DNA of 64,000 nt. Origin: an uncultured Photobacterium sp. (GTDB taxonomy: Bacteria; Pseudomonadota; Gammaproteobacteria; Enterobacterales; Vibrionaceae). Location of the stretch: assembly GCF_947502415.1 (NCBI RefSeq), contig NZ_CANMZV010000008.1:1-64000 (forward strand), read 5' to 3'. The first letter of the stretch is position 1, and each line of letters starts with the position of its first letter. The translations under genes were made by a program, and so were the position numbers. Of the stretch, positions 53,437 through 62,284 are shown piece after piece. The notes beneath the pieces are model-generated. The model did no database searches, had not been told where the DNA came from, and saw nothing but the letters and a program-made list of their open reading frames with translations.

Positions 53437-53928
53437 ATGAAAACGTTAATCAATGAATGGAGTGCGAGGTTACTCACTGCAATCATAATGGGCCTGCTGG
53501 TAACACCGGTTATTTATATTATCTTAGGTGCAATACTGGATTTTCCATATGCCTTCGATACTGTATCGATACCGCTTATGCTGATTTCACAGGGTGTACT
53601 GATTTACTTTTATCTGTTTTCGAGGGTGAAGTTCACCTTCAAGCGTCTTGCCGTGGAAGCAGTATGTTGGTTTTCGGTATTAATCTATAACTTTATAGCT
53701 TCCGGTTTTAACTTTTTTATCGCCGGTGAAAAGTTTGGCGCTTTTAGTTGTATGTTCTTACTGGCTGTATTTATTAGCTGGCAGTTATTTAATGGTTATC
53801 ACGGTGAATTAGAACGCCGTGTAATGAGAATAAAACCGGCACTGACATGTGCTATTTCAACGTCGGTTATTCTTATAAGTATGTTTGGTGTGATGATTTT
53901 TGCGTTCAACCCGGTCAGATTCATATAA
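53437..53928 (+). CDS. Hypothetical membrane protein (163 aa)
   Basis: Not recognised. Four hydrophobic helices are visible: LLTAIIMGLLVTPVIYIILGA, IPLMLISQGVLIYFYLF, CMFLLAVFISWQLFNGYH and ISTSVILISMFGVMIFAF, with basic residues between them. I prefer ATG 53437 (MKTLINEWSARLL) because it begins with a normal cytoplasmic stretch; ATG 53392 would add 15 residues. Neither has a strong ribosome site. It is followed by a good terminator, so it is probably expressed as a single gene. Confidence 0.55.
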   Translation: MKTLINEWSARLLTAIIMGLLVTPVIYIILGAILDFPYAFDTVSIPLMLISQGVLIYFYLFSRVKFTFKRLAVEAVCWFSVLIYNFIASGFNFFIAGEKFGAFSCMFLLAVFISWQLFNGYHGELERRVMRIKPALTCAISTSVILISMFGVMIFAFNPVRFI

Positions 53929-53945
53929 TCATATATTGAATTTAA

Positions 53946-53973
53946 AAAGGCTGCATTAATTGCAGCCTTTTAT
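53946..53973 (+). terminator. Terminator of the hypothetical membrane protein gene
   Basis: Perfect 10-bp stem AAAGGCTGCA/TGCAGCCTTT with a 5-base loop and a short T tail. Confidence 0.85.
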
Positions 53974-54075
53974 ATATGGCGTGATTATTGAGAGGTTGAG
54001 GGATATGTCAGGTGCTCGCTGATTAGTAACAAAGTGAACATTAATTCTCAAATTATGACCGTCGCCAAATCTGAT

Positions 54076-54089
54076 AGGACAAATGTCCT
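54076..54089. promoter_or_regulatory. Palindrome upstream of pnuC
   Basis: AGGACA-AA-TGTCCT, a perfect 6-bp inverted repeat 80 bases before the pnuC start. It is a candidate operator. It does not match an NAD-regulator site I know. Confidence 0.4.
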
Positions 54090-54168
54090 TATTACCGGCG
54101 AATAGGTTTTTTACAATGGCTGCAATTTCAAGCAATCATGTCAACAACTACAACGAAAGGACAACGGG

Positions 54169-54927
54169 ATGGACTTTGCAGCTTGGTTTGATATTAACAA
54201 CACTCTGGTAAATATTCCGATTGGCGACGGTTACGCGATGTCGTGGATTGAGGCGATCGGTACCGTATTTGGCTTGCTATGTATCTGGTTTGCCAGCCAG
54301 GAAAAGACAATTAACTACTTGTTCGGCCTGATTAACGTCACGCTGTTTGCTGTCATCTTCTTCCAGATCCAGCTGTACGGTCTGTTGTTGCTACAGCTGT
54401 TTTTCTTTTGCGCTAACGTTTATGGCTGGTATGCCTGGACACGGCCGACATCAGATTCAGGCGATATGCTGGAAGTACGCTGGCTCAGCAAACAGAAGCT
54501 GGCTTTTACTGCCGCTGTCAGCGTGTTGGCAATCGGCTTGATGACAATTTACATCGATCCGTTCTTCTTTGCCCTGGCGAATATTGCCGTTGACGGTCTG
54601 AACATGTTCGGTGCCGAGCTGGCAAGTCCTGTACTTGAACCGGATGCATTCCCGTTCTGGGACTCAACTATGACAGTATTGTCTGTGGTTGCTCAGATCC
54701 TGATGACTCGCAAGTATGTAGAAAACTGGATCCTGTGGGTTGTCATTAACGTAATCAGTGTTGGTGTTTATGCTGCACAGGGCGTGTATGCACTTTCTAT
54801 CGAGTACGCAATCTTACTGTTCATTGCTGCTAACGGTACTCGTCAGTGGATGAATACAGCTAAAAGCAATACAGAAAAGCAAAACCAAACTGGTTCTCAG
54901 CAGACTACTGATGAGGTGGCAGCATGA
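54169..54927 (+). CDS. pnuC: PnuC nicotinamide riboside transporter
   Basis: 252 residues with about seven membrane helices. Landmarks are SWIEAIGTVFGLLCIWFASQEKTINYLFG (the IEAIGTVFGLxxVWLxxKxNxxxWxxG pattern), QLYGLLLLQLFFFCANVYGWYAW, FPFWDSTMTVLSVVAQILMTRKYVENWILWVVINVISVG and a charged tail. PnuC imports nicotinamide riboside, an NAD precursor, by facilitated diffusion. The stop overlaps the start of the phosphorylase gene by four bases, so the two form an operon. AAAGGA precedes the ATG. Confidence 0.93.
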   Translation: MDFAAWFDINNTLVNIPIGDGYAMSWIEAIGTVFGLLCIWFASQEKTINYLFGLINVTLFAVIFFQIQLYGLLLLQLFFFCANVYGWYAWTRPTSDSGDMLEVRWLSKQKLAFTAAVSVLAIGLMTIYIDPFFFALANIAVDGLNMFGAELASPVLEPDAFPFWDSTMTVLSVVAQILMTRKYVENWILWVVINVISVGVYAAQGVYALSIEYAILLFIAANGTRQWMNTAKSNTEKQNQTGSQQTTDEVAA

Positions 54928-55670
54928 GCCAAGACAGTATGAACAAGCTACCTCACATTGCCGTCAGCGCTGAACAAGTTACAGAGCGAGTGATTGTTTG
55001 TGGCGAGCCGGATCGCGTTAACCGTATTGCTGCTTTGCTTGAGCAACCAGAGCTACTGGCGGATAACCGTGAATATCGTGTAATGCGTGGTCATTACCAG
55101 GGACAGGAGATCACTGTCTGTAGTACCGGTATTGGCGCACCATCGGCGATTATTGCCCTCGAAGAGTTGGCGCAGTGCGGCGCTAAATACATGATACGTG
55201 TCGGATCTGCCGGTGCACTTCAGGCTGAAATTGCTCTGGGTGAGCTGATTGTGGCTGAGGCGGCAGTGCGTGATGAGGGCGGCTCGAAAGCTTATGTTGA
55301 AACGGCTTTCCCTGCGGTGGCGAGTCATCAGCTGGTGGCTGGTATGGAAGCTTATTTGAGCGAGCACAGTTATCCGACTCATTACGGTATTATCCGTTCT
55401 CATGACAGCTTCTACACCGACGAAGAAGATCAGATCTGCCAGTACTGGAACAAGAAAGGCGTATTGGGTGCCGATATGGAAACCTCGGCTCTGCTGACTG
55501 TCGGTAAGTTACGTGGCGTTAAAGTGGCGTCGATTCTGAATAACGTTGTGCTGTATCAGCAGGATGTACAGGATGGTGTTAATCAGTACGTCAATGCCGA
55601 TGATGTTATGATGCAGGGTGAGACTACCGCGATCAAAGCAGCATTTCATGCGCTTTGCATGCAACCGTAA
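54924..55670 (+). CDS. Nucleoside phosphorylase (Udp/DeoD type)
   Basis: 248 residues of the PNP/UDP phosphorylase family. ICGEPDRVNRIAALLEQP gives the phosphate-binding GxPxR motif, VCSTGIGAPSAIIALEEL is the TGIGxPSxxIxxEEL segment typical of uridine-type phosphorylases, MIRVGSAGALQ is the central RxGTxG motif, and GADMETSALLTVG is the family ribose-binding MExxA signature. It cleaves the glycosidic bond of a nucleoside with phosphate. Coupling with pnuC by ATGA overlap suggests that imported nicotinamide riboside, or a related nucleoside, is the substrate. The exact base is not certain. Confidence 0.88.
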   Translation: MSQDSMNKLPHIAVSAEQVTERVIVCGEPDRVNRIAALLEQPELLADNREYRVMRGHYQGQEITVCSTGIGAPSAIIALEELAQCGAKYMIRVGSAGALQAEIALGELIVAEAAVRDEGGSKAYVETAFPAVASHQLVAGMEAYLSEHSYPTHYGIIRSHDSFYTDEEDQICQYWNKKGVLGADMETSALLTVGKLRGVKVASILNNVVLYQQDVQDGVNQYVNADDVMMQGETTAIKAAFHALCMQP

Positions 55671-55702
55671 CTATATATGACAGCAGGATTAACTGACATA
55701 TC

Positions 55703-55726
55703 AGCCCGGCTCCGGCCGGGCTTTGT
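55703..55726 (+). terminator. Terminator of the pnuC operon
   Basis: Perfect 8-bp GC-rich stem AGCCCGGC/GCCGGGCT with a 4-base loop. The T tail is weak. Confidence 0.75.
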
Positions 55727-55819
55727 ACTATTTGTGACTTCTGTTTGATACTGAATGTTGTTCTACGAGCGATGTTTAGCTAGGATTTGCCCACTCATTT
55801 GGCTGTTGCCTCATCTATT

Positions 55820-56500
55820 ATGCAATTAAAACCTTATCCCACAGGTCGGTTCACTTCGCATCTCACTGCGCTGTATGAAGAGTTTCGTCAGTCGTTTTAT
55901 CAATGCTTGCTTCATAGCAAATATTACCAGTCTGGTGAGGAGATCTTGCGCCAGGGGCAGGTTGTCGAGCATCTCTACTTGGTGTCGGTTGGTCGGGTAT
56001 CAATGAATATCTCGGCGGTGAACGGTAGGCGTTTTCAGTTGGGGGAGGTGGATTGTGACCACCATATTTTTGGCGAGATGGAGCTTTTCAACGATACACT
56101 CTGTCAGTGGAGTGTAGTGGCAGAAGAGCAAATTGAAGTGGATGTGATCTGCTTGAAGGCAGTGGCCGATGTGCTGTTAAAGCGTCCGGAGTTTTCCCTG
56201 TTTTTTGCCAGTGCGCTGGCTTATGACTATCAGGACTCTCTTGATATTTATACGTATCGGTTACTACATCCCATTACTTACAACATCGCTTATGACCTTT
56301 GGCATCGCCATCAGAAAAACGTAATGCTGGGTTCGTTCGATAAGGCCGGGCAGGAGGCTGAGCGTTTCGGTACCTCTAGTAGGGTATACCGACGAGCGGT
56401 GAAAGAGCTAATTGATAAGGAATTAATTGAAAAGCACGGCAATGAGATCCGGGTGATTGATATCGATGCCCTTAAAGTATTCCTTGATAAGTTCGAGTAG
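55820..56500 (+). CDS. Crp/Fnr-superfamily transcriptional regulator
   Basis: 226 residues from ATG 55820; an in-frame TTG at 55787 sits too close to its AGGA site to be convincing. The N-terminal cyclic-nucleotide-binding-like barrel is clear (YYQSGEEILRQGQVVEHLYLVSVGRVSM, IFGEMELFNDTLCQWSVVAEE). The C-terminal winged helix is SSRVYRRAVKELIDKELIEKHGNEIRVID. There is no Fnr-type N-terminal Cys cluster and no perfect cAMP-binding RxS motif, so the signal is unknown. The domain layout resembles YeiL. It lies just after the pnuC operon and may or may not control it. Confidence 0.8.
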   Translation: MQLKPYPTGRFTSHLTALYEEFRQSFYQCLLHSKYYQSGEEILRQGQVVEHLYLVSVGRVSMNISAVNGRRFQLGEVDCDHHIFGEMELFNDTLCQWSVVAEEQIEVDVICLKAVADVLLKRPEFSLFFASALAYDYQDSLDIYTYRLLHPITYNIAYDLWHRHQKNVMLGSFDKAGQEAERFGTSSRVYRRAVKELIDKELIEKHGNEIRVIDIDALKVFLDKFE

Positions 56501-56545
56501 TTGTCGGGGAAACCTGCTAGGACTGGTTTGGTATAAGCTTAATCC

Positions 56546-56842
56546 ATGAGTGAACAATCTTTCTTTATTACTGTCCTGACTGTTGAGCTGATGATCCCTT
56601 ATTCCCATTCCCTTAAGGAAAAACGCCGCGAGATACAGGGATTGAGGGATAGGATCAGGCAGAGGTTCAATGCATCCGTTGCTGAGGTGGGGTATCGTGA
56701 TAAATGGCAGCGAAGCATTATTGCTGTCTGTTTGGTCGGTAATGATAAGCGACGCCTGGAGCAGGACACAACTCGTATTCGTACGCTTTGTGAAGAAGCT
56801 GTGAATGTCGAGATTTCATCAGTTCATCAGGATTGGTTATAA
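56546..56842 (+). CDS. DUF503 family protein
   Basis: 98 residues that match DUF503 (YlxP-like): FFITVLTVELMIPYSHSLKEKRREIQGLRDRIRQRFN is the diagnostic SLKEKRxxxxxLxxRLRxxFN stretch, followed by VAEVGYRDKWQRSIIAVCLVGNDKRRLEQ. In some bacteria a homologue lies near ribosome-biogenesis genes; a nucleic-acid role has been proposed but not shown. It starts 45 bases after the Crp/Fnr gene in the same direction. Confidence 0.88.
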   Translation: MSEQSFFITVLTVELMIPYSHSLKEKRREIQGLRDRIRQRFNASVAEVGYRDKWQRSIIAVCLVGNDKRRLEQDTTRIRTLCEEAVNVEISSVHQDWL

Positions 56843-56924
56843 TTGCGAGCTTTATTGGATATGGATGATTTTACGGGATGCTTATAAATGTATCGCCATG
56901 CAAATCAACCTCTAAGGAATGAAT

Positions 56925-57113
56925 ATGAAAATAATGCAGATTGGATGGGCTGATGTGTGCGGGTATGGCGATTGGTTGACTCCGGAAGCAGCGTTGAAAT
57001 TTGCTCAGGGTGGTTATACCTATGTGGAATTTCAGGGGGAGGTCGTGAAAAGTGAGCTGAGTTTCTCTGATGATGGCACCCCAATGGTTGGTTTGGGTAA
57101 GGATGTAGCCTGA
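56925..57113 (+). CDS. Small hypothetical protein (62 aa) beside the IS1 remnant
   Basis: Not recognised. ATG 56925 is six bases after AAGGA, a better fit than the in-frame ATG at 56919. The sequence (MKIMQIGWADVCGYGDWLTP, then YTYVEFQGEVVKSELSFS) looks like a compact beta-rich domain. The stop is followed within six bases by a 9-bp hairpin, and within 55 bases by IS1-derived sequence. The gene may be whole, or its 3' end may have been cut by the insertion. Confidence 0.5.
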   Translation: MKIMQIGWADVCGYGDWLTPEAALKFAQGGYTYVEFQGEVVKSELSFSDDGTPMVGLGKDVA

Positions 57114-57118
57114 GTGTT

Positions 57119-57148
57119 GGGCAGCACGATAGAGCTAGTGTGCTGCCC
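57119..57148. repeat. Perfect 9-bp inverted repeat at the IS1 boundary
   Basis: GGGCAGCAC (57119-57127) and GTGCTGCCC (57140-57148) with a 12-base spacer. It could terminate transcription of the small gene, but no T run follows. Confidence 0.6.
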
Positions 57149-57163
57149 GAGTGTCTGGCTATC

Positions 57164-57789
57164 TCGCTCAATGAATGTACCAATCACCTTGTCATGCATA
57201 TCTTCTGATTTAGAGAAGCCTATAGTTTTGCGGTTGAGCCGCTTTAATCTTGTTCTCAATGTAAGATTCTGCCGTTCTATACGTTGGGTAAATAACTTCC
57301 CAGTAATGTGCTTTTCTGGTGGTAGGTTTGATGAATAAACTCTGAAGTTGTCTGTACAGAAGAAATTGATTGCAAATGGTTTTAATAGCTCTAGCAGGGT
57401 ATGCAGTGTTTCCTCACTGCGTCGCACAAAAGTATGGGCTGTGATCCGCTTAAATCTTGGCTCCCAAGCATACCAAAGCCAACGTTGATTCTTTTTGCAC
57501 TGAACAAATGACCATTGCTCGTCGACTTCACAGATAAGCTCGATCTCAGCACGGTATTAACCCCAACTTTAAGCACTCTAGCAGTATTACGTAGCCCAGC
57601 ATTGTTCATGGCCATATCAACAATTTGTTCTTTCACACCAGGACGATAGGCATTGTAGGCGTAATCAAGTTGAAATGCCTTTCGGCAATCAAGACAGCGA
57701 TAGTGTTGCGCTTTATTCGCTCCTGTCCCGTGTTTGCGAATTGATTTGGTTTGATAACAGTAACGGCAAGGAACTTCTAACGTCGCCAT
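57164..57789 (-). pseudogene. IS1 transposase (insA/insB) with deletion at the frameshift window
   Basis: InsA begins at ATG 57789 with a CxxC zinc motif pair (CRYCYQTKSIRKHGTG, HYRCLDCRKAFQL) and the helix-turn-helix GLRNTARVLKVGVNTVLR. InsB continues in the -1 frame with ICEVDEQWSF, NQRWLWYAWEPRFKRITAHTF, LTGKLFTQRIERQNLTLRTRLKRLNRKTIGFSKSEDMHDKVIGTFIER, which contains the DDE-type catalytic core. The linker that normally holds the A-rich slippery heptamer is missing: InsA's NTVLR abuts InsB's EIELIC. The normal -1 frameshift therefore cannot occur as it does in intact copies. The InsB C-terminus runs into non-IS sequence. Confidence 0.75.
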
Positions 57790-57851
57790 AAGATCACCCA
57801 GTAACTCAACAAATAATTAAACTATAGTTTAAATCACCAAGTTGGCATCAC
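57164..57851 (-). mobile_element. Decayed IS1-family insertion sequence
   Basis: About 690 bases against roughly 740-770 for an intact IS1. The left terminal repeat is recognisable on the minus strand near 57851-57831 (GTGATGCCAACTTGGTGATTT), as in IS1 ends (GGTGATGCTGCCAACTTACTGATTT class, from memory). No matching right repeat is found near 57164-57120, where the element seems truncated. It interrupts the spacer between the small gene and the AgcS-type symporter gene. Confidence 0.75.
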
Positions 57852-57882
57852 GACCAAATTTTCATCTTCCTATCGCCCTAAC

Positions 57883-59253
57883 TTACTTTCCATTCCCCCT
57901 TTTCTTCTGCTGCGCAAAATACTCACTGGTTAGTTTAAAGACGACAGGGCTGAGCAACATCAGGGCGATCAGGTTAGGGATAGCCATCATGGCATTTAAG
58001 GTATCTGCCAGTAGCCAGATAAATTCCAGCGAGCTGGTTGCACCAATCGGAACAGCGACAATCCACAGGATGCGGAAAGGGATGATTGCTTTAATACCAA
58101 ATAGGTATTGGATACATTTTTCGCTATAGAAGCTCCAGCCCAGAATTGTGGTAAAAGCGAAGATGGACAGGGCAACGGCAACGACATAGTTACCGACCCC
58201 CGGGAGTACTGAGGCAAACGCAACAGAGGTTAATGTTGCTCCGGTTTCGCCGCTCTGCCAGGCTCCGGAGACCACAATTGCCAGCCCGGTAATACTACAG
58301 ACGACAATGGTGTCAATGAAGGTTCCAAGCATTGCAACCAGGCCCTGAGCGACAGGATTTTTAGTTTGAGCCGCGGCATGGGCGATGGGGGCGCTGCCCA
58401 GGCCGGCTTCATTGGAAAAAATACCTCGAGCAACACCGAATCGAATCGCCGCCCATACAGCCGCACCGGCGAACCCGCCTTGTGCGGCTACCGGAGTAAA
58501 GGCACTGCTGACAATTAAGTTAAATGCAGTAGGGATCCCGGCGGCATTGACCCCCAGAACCAGCAGCCCTGAGGCAATATAGAATGCAGCCATTAGCGGA
58601 ACGAGCTTACCGGCAACATCGGCAATTCGTTTGATACCACCCATTAGCACCAAACCGACCAATACCATCATGATGAGTCCTGAAGCCATTGGAGGCAGGT
58701 TGAAGCTCGATTGAAGAGCTGCCGATACGGAATTGGATTGTACGGTGTTACCGATACCGAAACCGGCGATGGAACCGAAAATAGCGAAAGCGGTCCCAAG
58801 CCATGCCCACTTGTGGCTTAAGCCATTTTTGATGTAATACATCGGCCCGCCGACATGGTTTCCATTTTCGTCGGTTTCGCGGTACTTCACCGCGCAGACG
58901 GCTTCGGCATATTTGGTGGCCATACCAACCAGGGCTGTACACCACATCCAGAACAGGGCTCCGGGTCCGCCCAGAAAAATGGCTGTTGCCACACCTGCAA
59001 TATTTCCTGTTCCTATGGTGGCAGAGAGTGAGGTCATCAGAGCATTGAACGGGCTGATTTCGCCTTGGATATCTTCATCTTTTTCCGGAATACGGCCTGA
59101 CCAGAGCAATTTGAAGCCCGCACCGAGTTTCAAAATAGGCATGAGTTTGAGACCGATGGTCAGGAAAAAACCGACGCCGAGGATCATCACCAGCATGGGA
59201 ATGCCCCATACTTGGCTGTTAATTGCACTAATCAAGCTCGTTAAAAATTCCAT
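57883..59253 (-). CDS. Sodium:alanine/glycine symporter (AGCS family)
   Basis: 456 residues from ATG 59253; an in-frame GTG nine bases upstream is an alternative. About 10-11 helices are predicted. AGCS landmarks are GVGFFLTIGLKLMPI, SPFNALMTSLSATIGTGNIAGVATAI, GGPGALFWMWCTALVGMATKYAEAVCAVKYRE, GGPMYYIKNGL, RGIFSNEAGLGSAPIAHAAAQTKNP and GWSFYSEKCIQYLFG. These proteins import alanine, glycine or related amino acids with sodium. It is a single gene transcribed toward the IS1 remnant, whose start lies only 32 bases past its stop. Confidence 0.93.
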   Translation of the reverse strand: MEFLTSLISAINSQVWGIPMLVMILGVGFFLTIGLKLMPILKLGAGFKLLWSGRIPEKDEDIQGEISPFNALMTSLSATIGTGNIAGVATAIFLGGPGALFWMWCTALVGMATKYAEAVCAVKYRETDENGNHVGGPMYYIKNGLSHKWAWLGTAFAIFGSIAGFGIGNTVQSNSVSAALQSSFNLPPMASGLIMMVLVGLVLMGGIKRIADVAGKLVPLMAAFYIASGLLVLGVNAAGIPTAFNLIVSSAFTPVAAQGGFAGAAVWAAIRFGVARGIFSNEAGLGSAPIAHAAAQTKNPVAQGLVAMLGTFIDTIVVCSITGLAIVVSGAWQSGETGATLTSVAFASVLPGVGNYVVAVALSIFAFTTILGWSFYSEKCIQYLFGIKAIIPFRILWIVAVPIGATSSLEFIWLLADTLNAMMAIPNLIALMLLSPVVFKLTSEYFAQQKKRGNGK

Positions 59254-59648
59254 ATGGAACACTCACTTTCATATTTTCTTATGTTTGCAAAAACATAGGT
59301 CGACTTTGGGATAAATACAACAGCAGCCAAGATGCTTTGTTAATATTTTGTTGTTTTTGTCGATAGTGCCATAGCATCCCTTTTGCCAGACAGGTGTTTC
59401 GTTTTCTTTATAGATTCAAAGCAGTTACAGATAGAAAAAATCGGTAGTTGATAGAAATCAAAATGAAACAGAAAAGTCATGTTAGCTGGCGTCAGGCGGC
59501 TACACTTTAAAGTGATATCTAGCTGTTTCTTTATGTAATCCATGGGAATTAATCATGTTGTTGCTCGAGGGGATATGAAGAAACAGGCCATGGGATGCTT
59601 CTCGCCTGGGGAGGTGGAGAAAAGCGTAGCGAGGGTAAGGAAAAGATC
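59254..59648. other. Intergenic stretch upstream of the symporter
   Basis: About 395 bases without a supported gene. The first part should hold the symporter promoter. No repeat or RNA was recognised. Confidence 0.4.
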
Positions 59649-59777
59649 ATGCGTCATTGGAGCCGGAAGAATAAACAACGACTTACACGACAATTCAGAG
59701 TAGAACATATTGCTGAGAAGATGATTAAAGATTTTCTTTCAAAAAAAGGTTTAGGCAGGGAACGCGTTTGGCGGTAA
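59649..59777 (+). CDS. Small basic protein (42 aa)
   Basis: ATG 59649 follows AAGGAAAAGATC, a reasonable ribosome site. The product is strongly basic (MRHWSRKNKQRLTRQFRVEH..., ending KKGLGRERVWR), with a likely central helix. I do not recognise it. A strong terminator 32 bases after the stop supports a real transcript. It could bind nucleic acid or ribosomes, but that is a guess from charge. Confidence 0.45.
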   Translation: MRHWSRKNKQRLTRQFRVEHIAEKMIKDFLSKKGLGRERVWR

Positions 59778-59809
59778 AAATGCTTTATAAACCTAATGTT
59801 CAATAGGTT

Positions 59810-59838
59810 AGCGATCGCAGGCTGGCGGTCGCTTTTTT
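59810..59838 (+). terminator. Terminator after the small basic protein gene
   Basis: 9-bp stem AGCGATCGC/GCGGTCGCT (one G-T pair) with a 6-base loop and six T. Confidence 0.88.
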
Positions 59839-60023
59839 GTTTCTTGAATTCATGTGTGCATGGTGCTGCATATGTGATTAATCAAGTATATTGATCAGCT
59901 TAATACTTTTGCTGGATTTATTTGAGTTTGCTTGGGGTCTTCTGTAATTAAGTGCTATATAGTTTCATAGAAACTTGTCTCATCTTACCTCTTTGTTGTT
60001 AGAAGTATTCAAGGATTGTACTC

Positions 60024-60227
60024 ATGGTAAAGCTGTACGCTGTATTTTCAATCAAGCATCCAATCTACCATTGGATGTTTATCGCTACGCTGTTATTAAT
60101 TTGGATCGCTGGTGCTTCTTTGTTGCTTGAAACCAATCAGTTTATATACGTTTGGGGAATGGGGCTGCCGGTGCTGCCTTGGTTTCTGTTGGCGAAGGCA
60201 TCAAGTTATAAAAGAAGATATCTTTAG
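60024..60227 (+). CDS. Small membrane protein (67 aa)
   Basis: AAGGA lies eight bases before ATG 60024. Two hydrophobic helices are visible (WMFIATLLLIWIAGASLLL and FIYVWGMGLPVLPWFLLA), with a basic C-terminus (KRRYL). The family is not recognised. It is flanked by the small basic protein gene and, convergently, by the chemoreceptor gene. Confidence 0.5.
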   Translation: MVKLYAVFSIKHPIYHWMFIATLLLIWIAGASLLLETNQFIYVWGMGLPVLPWFLLAKASSYKRRYL

Positions 60228-60324
60228 CTTTTGGTAGTTTTGAAAGGATTTAGTAGGAAGAGAGTTCGTAGGAAAGAAAGATGGCAGCTACGGCGATGTT
60301 TGCCGCAACTGCCCGGTTAGCGGT

Positions 60325-61986
60325 TTAAACAGTAAATCGATCGACTAAATCGTAAAGCTCGTTGGCACTTTGGTTGAGCTCCTGGCTACCAATACGATTT
60401 TCATTGGCAAGCTGTGCCGATTGGTTACTTTGGTCTGAAATCACCACGATACGTTGTGAGATCTCCTGGCCAACAATGCTTTGTTCTTCGGTTGCTGTAG
60501 CAATGAGTGAGTTCATATCCATAATGGTATTAATCGAGTCTTGGATTTGAATCAATGCCTGGCTGGCCGCATTGGCTTCTTCAACTGTGCTTACGCTTCG
60601 CTCCTGACTGGAGTTCATGGCATTGACTGCTTCGTCAGATGCAGATTTTAGCTGCTCTATCATTTTATGAATGTCACCGGTACTGGCTTGGGTACGGCTG
60701 GCAAGCTGGCGTACTTCATCGGCAACGACCGCAAAGCCTCGGCCTTGCTCACCAGCGCGTGCCGCTTCAATCGCTGCGTTTAATGCCAGCAGGTTCGTCT
60801 GCTCGGCAATATCCTGGATCACTTCTAGCGACGAAGAAATGTTTTTCACATCACCCTCAAGTTTAGAAATAACTTCATTGGCTTCGGCGACTTCGTTAGC
60901 AAGAGCTGTAACAGAATCTGCGGCTGAGGAAACGATCTCATGAGCTTCCTTGGCATTGTTGTCTGCGTCTTTTGCTGATTGTGCTGCCTGGCTGGCGTTA
61001 TTGGAGATCTCGTTGGCCGTGGTGGTCATCTCTGTCATTGCTGTTGCTACTTGGTCGGTTTCTTCACGCTGGCCGGAAGCGAGGCCATCTACCTGCATAG
61101 TGCGCTGTGACATGTTATTGGTTTCATCGACAACCTGACGGCCGACCTGGCTCACGTTTTTAATGATATTTTGCAAACTAGCAACAAATGTATTGAAGTT
61201 TTCGCTGAGCGTTGCGAATTCAGGTACGCTGAATTTTTCCATGCGGGCTGTCAGGTCGGCGTCACCGCTGGCAAATGAGCGGATAGAAGCATCAAACATC
61301 TCTAGTGGGCGCATGATGCTGCGACTGACTAGAACACCAAACAAGCCGACAATGGCTGCGATGATTAAGAAGATAATAGCAATTGTGGAGAGGCTTTGGC
61401 TTAGCATCTCTGAAGAGTGTTCTTCCATTCTGGCAATGACTCCGTCTACATCATCAGTGTAGAAACCTGTACCTATCATCAGATCCCATTGTGGAATGTA
61501 AACAGAATAACTGAGTTTCGGCAGCGGAGTATCTTGTCCCGGTTTTGGGAAGTAATACGTTGTGTAATCACCTGTCTTGGCATTATTGATAAGATCGCGG
61601 ATCAAATAGTTGCCGTGGCTGTCCTGAAGATTCCAGTACTTTTCACCTATCCCCTTGTTGGTTTGGCCCAGTAGTAAACGAATACCTTCGGAGTTGTAAC
61701 CGAAGATATAACCGTTCTGACCAAATTTAATTTGCTTGAGGGTATTTAGTGCTTCATCTAAAGGGGCGTTCGCCTCCATTAGCGGTTTAAGTGAAGATTC
61801 GGCGATCTGAAGGTAAGATTTCAGTTCGGCGCGCTTCATTTCCATCATGCTTGAGCGGGTAGTGCTCATTTGCTCATGGTTGAGTTTTTGGGATTCTGAA
61901 TAGGTGAAAAACATCATGCTAAGGGCAATGATGAGTAACGGGGCTATCGACAGTGCATAAAGTCGGTTGCGAATAGTAAAGCTCAT
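60325..61986 (-). CDS. Methyl-accepting chemotaxis protein (single-Cache sensor)
   Basis: 553 residues from ATG 61986; five more in-frame codons are possible. Membrane helix 1 ([19 protein letters not shown]) and helix 2 ([21 protein letters not shown]) flank a periplasmic single-Cache domain of about 150 residues ([37 protein letters not shown]). A HAMP domain and the signalling hairpin follow. The hairpin tip is [38 protein letters not shown], the conserved CheA/CheW contact site. The ligand is unknown; this Cache type often binds small organic acids. No CheR-binding pentapeptide ends the protein. Confidence 0.95.
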   Translation of the reverse strand: MSFTIRNRLYALSIAPLLIIALSMMFFTYSESQKLNHEQMSTTRSSMMEMKRAELKSYLQIAESSLKPLMEANAPLDEALNTLKQIKFGQNGYIFGYNSEGIRLLLGQTNKGIGEKYWNLQDSHGNYLIRDLINNAKTGDYTTYYFPKPGQDTPLPKLSYSVYIPQWDLMIGTGFYTDDVDGVIARMEEHSSEMLSQSLSTIAIIFLIIAAIVGLFGVLVSRSIMRPLEMFDASIRSFASGDADLTARMEKFSVPEFATLSENFNTFVASLQNIIKNVSQVGRQVVDETNNMSQRTMQVDGLASGQREETDQVATAMTEMTTTANEISNNASQAAQSAKDADNNAKEAHEIVSSAADSVTALANEVAEANEVISKLEGDVKNISSSLEVIQDIAEQTNLLALNAAIEAARAGEQGRGFAVVADEVRQLASRTQASTGDIHKMIEQLKSASDEAVNAMNSSQERSVSTVEEANAASQALIQIQDSINTIMDMNSLIATATEEQSIVGQEISQRIVVISDQSNQSAQLANENRIGSQELNQSANELYDLVDRFTV

Positions 61987-62235
61987 AATAATTTTTACCA
62001 AGTGTGAGGGCTTTTGTTTGTGTTATATGTGATGTGAATGGTTCTTGTCGATAGAATACTCAATAGTCCGTTGCAAAATTGTGACATTTGACGGCTTTGT
62101 GACAAGAGATTACGTGGTCAGATCTTTGCTGATGCCAGTATCTACAGGGGATTGAAGGGAAGTTGTTGTTTTTTAAAAGAAGGTTAAATAATGCTTGAGG
62201 ATAGTGATTTTTGGCGGTTTTTTTGCCGTCAAATG

Positions 62236-62258
62236 ATGGGGAGAGAGGCTCTCCCCAT
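62236..62258. terminator. Hairpin downstream of pepE
   Basis: Perfect 10-bp stem ATGGGGAGAG/CTCTCCCCAT with a 3-base loop, 26 bases past the pepE stop. T tails are weak on both strands. Confidence 0.6.
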
Positions 62259-62284
62259 TTGTGTCAGTTTGGATGTTTGCTGAC

